The notes under the pieces are model-generated. The model worked only from the letters and a program-made list of their open reading frames with translations. It made no database searches and was not told the origin of the DNA. Shown in pieces: positions 14,663 to 21,255 of a DNA stretch of 25,201 bases (position 1 is its first letter; the number at the start of each line of letters is the position of its first letter). Origin of the DNA: JBBKWX01 sp037969175 (GTDB lineage: Bacteria; Bacteroidota; Bacteroidia; AKYH767-A; JBBKVM01); assembly GCA_037969175.1 (NCBI GenBank), contig JBBKWX010000136.1:1-25201 (forward strand). Reading direction: 5' to 3'. The position numbers and the translations under genes were made by a program.

Positions 14663-15733
14663 TTATTTATTCTTTGAATAATAAAATTTAATAATATTCT
14701 CCACCGGCTTATTCTGTGGTGTATAATCCGTGTTTTCTTTTCCTCCGGATTTTTCATGTGCATGATACCATTTCCAAATAAAACCACCTGCGAACCAATC
14801 TTTATCCCAAAAGGTCTTGAAGATCGCTTCGTATGCATTGTTCTGAGCCTCCAGATTTCCCGGTGCATTATAAGTCCAGTCGTCTTTTAACTCCCATTGT
14901 TTCCAAGCTGTTCGGTCTATGCTTCTGTATCCATACTCTGTAAATAAAACAGGTTTCTTCATTATCTGTCTGTAGGCATCGATTTCAATACTTGGTTTCT
15001 CCCAGGCCAACATCAATTCACTTACTCCCGGAGTTTCCGAATCACTGAGAGGGAAATATGCATCTATTCCAATATAATCAAGCTCATTCCAAAAACTCAC
15101 TTCACGATAATCATCCCAATTTGCAGCATAGGTCAGCGAACCTTTATACAACTTCCTAACCTCTTTGATCAATTTTTTCCAAAAAAGTGGTCTTTGCCGT
15201 ACTGCTAATTTATACTCTACACCAATGCAAAACATTTCAGCACCAATTTCAGAACTTAGTGCAGCATATGTAAGAATATATTTTCCGTATTGCTCTTCCC
15301 ATATTTGCCAATCTGTTTCTGTCAAAAGCGTAAAATCTCCGGGCCAGCCCTGACCTCTCACCCATACATGTGGCTTTATCATTACATTCATTCCGGCAGC
15401 TCTAGCAAATTTTGCAAGTTCTATTGTCCCTGATTTTGTTTCGCCCCACCACTGTCCGGACCGATCAAAATAAACCTCCGGTAGCCCTGCTTTGCTGAAT
15501 GCGAAAGGATTCAAGGCAACCCAACCTGCATTTATTTGCTGCAATGATTGCAATGAACCGGGATCAATAGGTTTGGGTGGCGAAACAAAATTTACCCCAT
15601 TCATTTTATGTTTAATACTCAGCTCTGGCTTGAGATGACTACCCGTAAAACTGTTTATTGGTATCTCATTCATCACAGGAAAACTGCAAAAAATGAATAA
15701 TGAAAATAAACCGATGAGTTTTTTATCCAACAA
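14663..15733 (-). CDS. GH113-type glycoside hydrolase (beta-mannanase-like)
   Basis: A 356-residue (beta/alpha)8-barrel glycoside hydrolase resembling family GH113, whose characterised members are endo-beta-1,4-mannanases. Motifs: WWGETKSGTIELAKFARAAG (residues 95-114), MIKPHVWVRGQGWPGD (118-133), FCIGVEYK with the probable acid/base Glu173, YAANWDDY (202-209), DYIGIDAYFPLS, and FTEYGYRS with the probable nucleophile Glu266. The only in-frame starts that keep a signal-like N-terminus (LDKKLIGLFSLFIFCSF) are adjacent TTG codons at 15733 and 15730; the first ATG, at 15673, would remove it. A TAA closes the frame at 15752-15754. Probably exported to the periplasm. It could trim or degrade mannan, possibly the polymer of the glycosyltransferase operon, or act on external polysaccharide. 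Confidence 0.8.
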   Translation of the reverse strand: MLDKKLIGLFSLFIFCSFPVMNEIPINSFTGSHLKPELSIKHKMNGVNFVSPPKPIDPGSLQSLQQINAGWVALNPFAFSKAGLPEVYFDRSGQWWGETKSGTIELAKFARAAGMNVMIKPHVWVRGQGWPGDFTLLTETDWQIWEEQYGKYILTYAALSSEIGAEMFCIGVEYKLAVRQRPLFWKKLIKEVRKLYKGSLTYAANWDDYREVSFWNELDYIGIDAYFPLSDSETPGVSELMLAWEKPSIEIDAYRQIMKKPVLFTEYGYRSIDRTAWKQWELKDDWTYNAPGNLEAQNNAYEAIFKTFWDKDWFAGGFIWKWYHAHEKSGGKENTDYTPQNKPVENIIKFYYSKNK

Positions 15734-15789
15734 AAATTGAACGATTGAAAATTAGAAAAATCCGCTATTACGTAAATATACAAATTCTA

Positions 15790-15807
15790 ACAGGAAATAT
15801 GTCCTGT
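15790..15807. promoter_or_regulatory. Dyad in divergent intergenic region
   Basis: ACAGGA (15790-15795) and TCCTGT (15802-15807) form an inverted repeat with a six-base spacer between the GH113-like gene and the GH3-family gene, 140 bp apart and divergent. It could be an operator, but arms of six bases can occur by chance. Confidence 0.25.
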
Positions 15808-15873
15808 GTTATTATCTGCTGATCTTGTAATTAGCATTTTGAATATTGACCAATTAGAATTTACTTTACAACA

Positions 15874-17403
15874 ATGGCAATAATGAATTCCATATTATCC
15901 TGGATCATGAAACAGCGCATCCACCAGATCGAGCTGTTCAAGAAATATCCTCATGATGTGCAGGAAGAGTGGAGACAGTCCTTGGTATACCAGGCAAGGA
16001 ATACAGAATGGGGAAGAACTTACGATTTCAAGAGTATCAAGAATGCGGATAAATTCCGGGAACGAATTCCGATCCAGGATTATGAAAGCCTTAAACCTTC
16101 TATCAACAGATTACTCAAAGGAGAGCAAAATATCTTGTGGAACACGGATGTAAAATGGTTTGCAAAATCATCCGGTACCACAAATGACAAGAGTAAATTT
16201 ATTCCGGTGACCATCGAGGCACTTGAAGAATGTCACTTCAAAGGTGGTAAAGACCTGTTATCCATTTATTGTAATAACCATCCCGACACCAAATTATTCG
16301 ATGGGAAAATTTTGTCGATGGGTGGTAGTCATCAAATGACCTCTTTTTCAAATGACAGTTTTTACGGAGACCTGAGTGCGATCCTGATACAAAACTTACC
16401 GTTCTGGATACAATTCATCCGTACTCCGGAACTATCCATTGCACTCATGGAAAATTGGGAAGAAAAGATAGAAAAGATGGCCCATGCTACCATGAAGGAA
16501 GACGTGACCAATATCTCCGGAGTTCCTAGCTGGACTCTGATCCTGATAAAGAGAATCATGGAATTGAGCGGCAAAAATGATTTACATGATGTCTGGCCAA
16601 ATCTAGAATTATTCGTGCATGGAGCTGTTTGTTTTACTCCTTATCGCGAACAGTTTAACAAACTTATTCCCTCATCAAAAATGAATTATGTGGAAACGTA
16701 TAACGCTTCCGAAGGATTTTTTGGAATTCAAGACAATTCTAGCAGTGAGGAAATGTTGCTCATGCTGGATTATGGCATTTATTATGAATTTATGCCGATG
16801 GAAGAATACGGCAAAGAAAATCCCAGAACACTGTTGTTACATGAAGTTGAGAAAGATGTAAATTATGCATTGATCATTTCTACAAATGCAGGTTTGTGGA
16901 GATATATGATCGGAGATACGATCAAATTTACAGGTATATCACCCTATCGGATCAAGATCACCGGAAGAACAAAACATTTTATAAATGCCTTTGGCGAAGA
17001 GGTTATTATTGATAATGCAGAAAAAGCACTTGATATAGCATGTAAAAAATCAGATGCTGTCATTAAAGAATATACTGCCGCTCCCATCTACTTCAGTGAT
17101 AATGAAAATGGTGCTCATGAATGGTTGATAGAATTTGAAGAAGCTCCGAAAAATTTGGAATACTTTACAGAAGTACTTGATAATGCTCTCAAATCTATCA
17201 ATTCAGATTACGAAGCAAAACGATATCAAAATATTGCACTGCGTATGCCCGTTGTACAAGCATTAGAAACAGGAACTTTTTATACTTGGATGAAATCAAG
17301 AGGAAAGCTAGGGGGCCAGCATAAAGTTCCCCGACTTTCGAATGACAGACAATATGTGGAAGAGATAAAAAATATCCTGGCTGCAGGAAATGTAAAAATA
17401 TGA
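15874..17403 (+). CDS. GH3-family acyl-acid amido synthetase (adenylating)
   Basis: A 509-residue member of the GH3 auxin-responsive-promoter family, ANL-type adenylating enzymes that in plants join amino acids to auxin, jasmonate or benzoates. Here GH3 is the plant gene name, not glycoside hydrolase family 3. The ATP-binding motifs are intact: SSGTT (residues 99-103), YNASEGFF (276-283), and LWRYMIGDTIKF (341-352), with the hinge region KITGRTKHFINAFGEE (361-376). Bacterial substrates are unknown. Cytoplasmic; no signal peptide. ATG 15874 gives MAIMNSILSW; ATG 15883 is an alternative. The next gene overlaps its stop by ATGA, so the two are translationally coupled. A TTTTG (15837-15841) with a TACTTT about 20 bp further on is a weak promoter candidate. 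Confidence 0.88.
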   Translation: MAIMNSILSWIMKQRIHQIELFKKYPHDVQEEWRQSLVYQARNTEWGRTYDFKSIKNADKFRERIPIQDYESLKPSINRLLKGEQNILWNTDVKWFAKSSGTTNDKSKFIPVTIEALEECHFKGGKDLLSIYCNNHPDTKLFDGKILSMGGSHQMTSFSNDSFYGDLSAILIQNLPFWIQFIRTPELSIALMENWEEKIEKMAHATMKEDVTNISGVPSWTLILIKRIMELSGKNDLHDVWPNLELFVHGAVCFTPYREQFNKLIPSSKMNYVETYNASEGFFGIQDNSSSEEMLLMLDYGIYYEFMPMEEYGKENPRTLLLHEVEKDVNYALIISTNAGLWRYMIGDTIKFTGISPYRIKITGRTKHFINAFGEEVIIDNAEKALDIACKKSDAVIKEYTAAPIYFSDNENGAHEWLIEFEEAPKNLEYFTEVLDNALKSINSDYEAKRYQNIALRMPVVQALETGTFYTWMKSRGKLGGQHKVPRLSNDRQYVEEIKNILAAGNVKI

Positions 17404-18194
17404 GAGCACCTTTATTGATTCTGTGTATTTTTTTTAGCAGTTTTTTTGCTGAAGCCCAGGGCGAGTTGCTTGCCAGATGGGATATGCACGCTGAAATTGC
17501 AAAGGTTGATAAGCTCGGTCAAGTATATCTTGTCAATGGAAGTAGGATTGAGAAATTTGATAAAAAAGGTAATTCTATTGGAGTTTATGACAGATCCGAT
17601 CTGGGCAATCTTTCATCAATAGACCTGAGTGACCCTTTCAAACCTGTACTATTTTTTGAAGAACATGCAGGATTGGTTTTTTGTGATTCAAGATTGGAAA
17701 TTTTAAATAAAACAGACCTGAGAGTACTGGGAATCTTTCAAGCAGTTGCCGTTTGTTCATCCCCTTCTCAAGGATTTTGGGTCTTTAATCAACAAGATTT
17801 CAAACTCACAAAATTCGATAGCAGATTTAAAGTGATACAGGAAAGTGAAGAACTCAGCAGATTCACGGATGTAGGCATACTTCAGGGTTCATTGGCAGAA
17901 AGAAATGACCGGGTCTTTTTACAAACATCTTCAGGAAGGATCCTCATTTTTGACAGGTTTGCCAATCTGATCCAATCTCAACCCGATTCATCTGCCACAG
18001 CTTTTTCCTGGGCAGAGCGGGAATATTATTTTATCGATGGAAATAAAATAATGTCAAAAAATTCTTCAACTAATTTCGGACCGGTAAATGAATATTTTTC
18101 AGGCTCTAAACCTCTGCTGAATGCAGATAAATCAGGTAATTTCGTTTTACTGGTTTATGAAGATTATATAGAATTAAGAGAATTCAAATTTTAG
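17400..18194 (+). CDS. Exported hypothetical protein, propeller-like
   Basis: A 264-residue protein of no family I recognise with certainty. Residues 1-19 are a signal peptide (hydrophobic LLILCIFFSSFFA, cut after EAQ). The rest is beta-strand rich with recurring phrases of the type KVDKLGQVYLVN, EKFDKKGN, TKFDSRF and IFDRFANL, in which D-x-x-G/F turns follow short strands, suggesting an NHL/WD-like propeller read-out. There is no lipobox Cys after the signal peptide. Its ATG overlaps the GH3-family stop (ATGA), so expression is tied to that gene, though one product is cytoplasmic and the other periplasmic. Function unknown. Confidence 0.75.
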   Translation: MRAPLLILCIFFSSFFAEAQGELLARWDMHAEIAKVDKLGQVYLVNGSRIEKFDKKGNSIGVYDRSDLGNLSSIDLSDPFKPVLFFEEHAGLVFCDSRLEILNKTDLRVLGIFQAVAVCSSPSQGFWVFNQQDFKLTKFDSRFKVIQESEELSRFTDVGILQGSLAERNDRVFLQTSSGRILIFDRFANLIQSQPDSSATAFSWAEREYYFIDGNKIMSKNSSTNFGPVNEYFSGSKPLLNADKSGNFVLLVYEDYIELREFKF

Positions 18195-18243
18195 GGTCTA
18201 AACAATATTCGTATTTTTAAAGCCTCAATACCCAAGACACATC

Positions 18244-18858
18244 ATGCATATTGCAGTAGCCGGAAATATAGGTTCAGGTAAGACAACCCTTACTAATCTC
18301 CTTTCAAAACATTTTAAGTGGGAAGCGCATTTCGAAGATGTGGACGACAATCCATATTTATTCGATTTTTACGATGATATGCAACGCTGGTCGTTCAATC
18401 TTCAGATCTACTTTTTAAATTCCCGTTTTGAACAAATATTGAATATTCGCAATAGCGGTAAAAGTTATATCCAGGACAGGACCATTTACGAAGATGCATC
18501 TATCTTCGCTCCCAACCTGCATGCAATGGGTTTGATGACGACAAGGGATTTTAACAATTACATCTCTCTTTTCGAGTTAATGTCTAAATTCATTAACCCA
18601 CCTGATCTGATGATCTATTTGCGGGGTAGTGTACCGGCATTGGTTAATCAGATCCAGAAAAGAGGCAGGGATTATGAAAACACGATTCGACTGGATTATC
18701 TGAAACGATTAAATGAACGTTACGAAGCTTGGATCTCTCAATATGAAGGCGGAAAACTGCTTATCATTGATATTGATGAAATAAATTTTGCAGAAAATGC
18801 CGAACATCTGGGTATGATCATAGAAAAGATCAATGCTGAGATTCATGGCTTGTTTTAA
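18244..18858 (+). CDS. Deoxynucleoside kinase
   Basis: A 204-residue kinase of the dNK family (deoxyadenosine/deoxyguanosine kinase type), which phosphorylates deoxynucleosides with ATP in the salvage pathway. The P-loop GNIGSGKTT lies at residues 7-15, the catalytic Glu region FEDVDDNPYL at 30-39, and the DR motif QDRTIYED at 77-84; the lid segment QKRGRDYE holds the expected arginines. Length is typical for bacterial members. Which base is preferred cannot be read. ATG 18244 begins directly at the first beta strand (MHIAVAG). It lies 49 nt after the previous gene with a weak TATTTTTA box (18212-18219) upstream, so it may have its own promoter. Confidence 0.9.
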   Translation: MHIAVAGNIGSGKTTLTNLLSKHFKWEAHFEDVDDNPYLFDFYDDMQRWSFNLQIYFLNSRFEQILNIRNSGKSYIQDRTIYEDASIFAPNLHAMGLMTTRDFNNYISLFELMSKFINPPDLMIYLRGSVPALVNQIQKRGRDYENTIRLDYLKRLNERYEAWISQYEGGKLLIIDIDEINFAENAEHLGMIIEKINAEIHGLF

Positions 18859-18889
18859 CAATTGTGCTCAACATCTAATCAACATAAAA

Positions 18890-20083
18890 ATGAAAAACTT
18901 TGCAATTAATTCCAAGCTGCTACCTACCTTGTTTTTTGTAGGTATCATGCTCTTTTCTTCATCTGTTTTTTCTCAGGGAATTGATTTTAAGCAGGGAAAT
19001 TGGGATAAGATAGTAGCTATGGCAAAAGCTCAAAAGAAGCCGATCTTTCTTGATGCATATGCCTCCTGGTGCGGCCCTTGCAAATGGATGGATAAAAATG
19101 TCTATGGTGAAAGTGCTGCCGGAGATTTTTATAATGCTACGTTCATCTCTGCTAAAATAGATATGGAAAAAGGAGAAGGTCCTGCACTTGCAAAAAAGTA
19201 TGGTGTTAAAGCTTATCCAACTTTATTGTTTATTAATGCTGATGGAAGTATAGAACATCGGGTTTGTGGATCAATGGAACTTGAAGCATTTATCGAACTT
19301 GGTCGAACGGCAATTGATCCGGAAAGAAGGCTAAAAGAAACTGCAATGCAATTTCAAAAAAGCCCAAAGCCGGAACCGGAAAATGCAGAAAGATATTTTG
19401 CTATGCTTGATGCAGGATGTGCGGATAATACAGCAGATGTAAATTCATATTTCAATAAAGTTCAGGGTGAAGAATTGATGCAAGATGCAAACTGGAAACT
19501 AATCTTGAATTATGTAAACGATTCAAAATCAACCGCTTTCAAAGAGCTCCTGGAAAGAAAGACCGAGTTTTCTGAACATTTCGGTGCAGATGTCGTGAAT
19601 ACAAAAATAAAGACAGTTTATGAAGCAAGCCTTGAAACTGCTGCCAGAGGAAAGGATACCCTTGCATTCAATAAACTGAAAACTGAAGTGAAAAAGAATG
19701 TTGGGGACGAATCTGAAGAGTTGATCCTTGCTGCTGAAATGTCCAAAGCCAAGAGAGAAGGCAACTGGAATTCGTATGCCTCTTTTGCGAACAAGTATGT
19801 AGAACAATATGCCGGTAATGATTCTGGAAAATTAAATGAAATAGCCTGGAATTTTTACGAAAAACTGAACGATAAAGAAAATTTGACTAGAGCTGAAGAA
19901 TACGCCAGACGTAGTGTTGAGCTAAAACCCGGATACGGTAATTTAGATACCTACGCATGGCTCTTGTATAAGAATGGTAAAATGAGCGAAGCAAAAGAGA
20001 CTGCTACAAGGGCGATTGAAATGGGCAGAGCCGAAGGTGCAGATACTTCTGAAACAGAAACGATCTTTGAAAAAATAAAATAA
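18890..20083 (+). CDS. Exported thioredoxin-fold protein with helical tail
   Basis: A 397-residue periplasmic protein. ATG 18890 gives a signal peptide (residues 1-29, hydrophobic LLPTLFFVGIMLFSSSVF, cut after FSQ); the frame is open further upstream into the kinase gene but without signal character. Residues 33-150 are a thioredoxin domain of the Thioredoxin_7/DUF255-like kind, with active-site WCGPC at 60-64 and the cis-Pro loop AYPTLLF with Pro110. The remaining ~240 residues are charged and helical; the end (NLTRAEEYARRSVELKPGYGNLDTYAWLLYKNG) looks like TPR repeats. It probably reduces or isomerises disulfides of envelope proteins, with the helical tail binding partners. Starts 31 nt after the kinase stop; a strong hairpin follows. 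Confidence 0.85.
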   Translation: MKNFAINSKLLPTLFFVGIMLFSSSVFSQGIDFKQGNWDKIVAMAKAQKKPIFLDAYASWCGPCKWMDKNVYGESAAGDFYNATFISAKIDMEKGEGPALAKKYGVKAYPTLLFINADGSIEHRVCGSMELEAFIELGRTAIDPERRLKETAMQFQKSPKPEPENAERYFAMLDAGCADNTADVNSYFNKVQGEELMQDANWKLILNYVNDSKSTAFKELLERKTEFSEHFGADVVNTKIKTVYEASLETAARGKDTLAFNKLKTEVKKNVGDESEELILAAEMSKAKREGNWNSYASFANKYVEQYAGNDSGKLNEIAWNFYEKLNDKENLTRAEEYARRSVELKPGYGNLDTYAWLLYKNGKMSEAKETATRAIEMGRAEGADTSETETIFEKIK

Positions 20084-20102
20084 TATTCCGGATATAAAAC
20101 GG

Positions 20103-20157
20103 AAAATAAACCAATAAAAAAGGCTCCAAATTGGAGCCTTTTTTATTGGTTTATTTT
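20103..20157. terminator. Bidirectional terminator, perfect 27-bp arms
   Basis: An uninterrupted inverted repeat: arms 20103-20129 and 20131-20157 are exact complements around a single central base. The GC core GGCTCCAA/TTGGAGCC is flanked by A6/T6, so it gives a U-tract on both strands and serves the convergent thioredoxin-like and cytochrome c genes. The stop codon of the minus-strand cytochrome gene (20151-20153) lies inside the right arm. Confidence 0.9.
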
Positions 20158-21140
20158 GATGCAGTAGGGCTTTTAATTCTTTCAACCTTATTTTTTACCG
20201 GTTTAATTGTCCTCAGGTAAGTATAAATAGCACCCAGATCCCCATCAGTCATTCCACTATATGCTGTCCATGGCATGAAAGTATTGAAGTCTCCAGAGTT
20301 AACAGGTATACTCTTGGCAGATGCACTACTGTATGTTCTGAACTTATTCAGGAAATCTTCTTTTGTCCATTTTCCTATGCCTGTTTCTTCATCAGGAGTG
20401 ATATTGGCTGTAGCGACTTCCGGACTTCCCGGAATTGGAAAAATGACTCCTCCGGCAAAATCCATTCCTGCAACAGGTTCGCCTTTTACTGAAGGAGTAT
20501 GGCAATCACTACATGATGCCATCTTGACCAAATAATGCCCGCGTTCAAGTTCAGACATAGGCTTATTATCAGGGATGGGAGGAGCATCATTGGGTATAGT
20601 ATGAACGATCAGACTCATTGGAAAATCCAGTTTCGTTTTATCAGGATTAAAGTCAACCGGATTTAAAGAACGGATGTAGGCAACTATGCTAAAGAGATCT
20701 TCTTGTTGCAGCTCTCTAAATGCTAAATAAGGCATCATGGGAAACAAAGGCTTTCCATCTTTATTAACCCCGGAACGAACTGCACGAATTAATTCTCCAT
20801 CGCTCCATGTGCTTATTCCGTGAGGCGTGATATTAGGCGTTACAAGTCGACCAGGTAAGCCCATGGCTTGATCCATCACTTCTCCTCCACCTCCGCGAAG
20901 ATTTTCGGGAACCGGACCTGAGAAATATTTAAAATCTCGCAATGAATGACAATCTGTGCATAATACAACATGTTCTACCATGTATTTTCCGTGTTCTAAC
21001 CGCTCTGGCGTTATTTCTACTGTGATGTCCTCCGCCGGTTTTACATTCGGCAATTTGTTGGTTAAATACCATACACCACCAATGGCAACAATAACAACTA
21101 ACAAGAGTAATACTCCAATTATTTTCAATAAAGTTTTCAT
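20151..21140 (-). CDS. Membrane-anchored diheme cytochrome c
   Basis: A 329-residue c-type cytochrome. ATG 21140 gives an uncleaved-looking N-terminal anchor (residues 5-25, KIIGVLLLLVVIVAIGGVWYL); an upstream in-frame start would add unrelated residues. Two heme c sites are visible: CTDCH at 61-65 and CSDCH at 210-214, each heading a domain of about 130-150 residues, with probable Met axial ligands at 135/136 (FPMMPYLAF) and 289 (TFMPWTAY). Both domains share TPNITP/TANITPD, GxWxxxE/D and AYxR/TYLR motifs, so they arose by duplication. The layout resembles the cytochrome subunits of membrane alcohol/sugar dehydrogenases, but no dehydrogenase gene is adjacent. Likely an electron carrier facing the periplasm. 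A TTTG (21188-21191), 20-bp spacer, TATATTTA (21160-21167) set on the minus strand is a possible promoter. Confidence 0.88.
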   Translation of the reverse strand: MKTLLKIIGVLLLLVVIVAIGGVWYLTNKLPNVKPAEDITVEITPERLEHGKYMVEHVVLCTDCHSLRDFKYFSGPVPENLRGGGGEVMDQAMGLPGRLVTPNITPHGISTWSDGELIRAVRSGVNKDGKPLFPMMPYLAFRELQQEDLFSIVAYIRSLNPVDFNPDKTKLDFPMSLIVHTIPNDAPPIPDNKPMSELERGHYLVKMASCSDCHTPSVKGEPVAGMDFAGGVIFPIPGSPEVATANITPDEETGIGKWTKEDFLNKFRTYSSASAKSIPVNSGDFNTFMPWTAYSGMTDGDLGAIYTYLRTIKPVKNKVERIKSPTASK

Positions 21141-21159
21141 AGAAAGGGGTTTAGATAAA

Positions 21160-21191
21160 TAAATATAATATGAGAAAAGCAAAACTCCAAA
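21160..21191 (-). promoter_or_regulatory. Possible promoter of cytochrome c gene
   Basis: On the minus strand TTTG (21188-21191) is followed after 20 bases by TATATTTA (21160-21167), seven of eight positions of TAnnTTTG. It sits between the terminator of the upstream gene and the cytochrome start, which suits an independent unit. Confidence 0.4.
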
Positions 21192-21199
21192 TCATGCAC

Positions 21200-21233
21200 A
21201 AAAAAAAACGGTGTAAACTAAAAGTCTACACCG
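21200..21233 (-). terminator. Rho-independent terminator after pyrophosphatase-YceI gene
   Basis: Read on the minus strand, CGGTGTAGACT pairs with AGTTTACACCG (11 pairs including one G-U) around a TTT loop, followed by a run of nine T. It begins 22 bases after the stop codon of the minus-strand fusion gene. Confidence 0.85.
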
Positions 21234-21255
21234 CTTGAAATCTTATTAGAATAAT

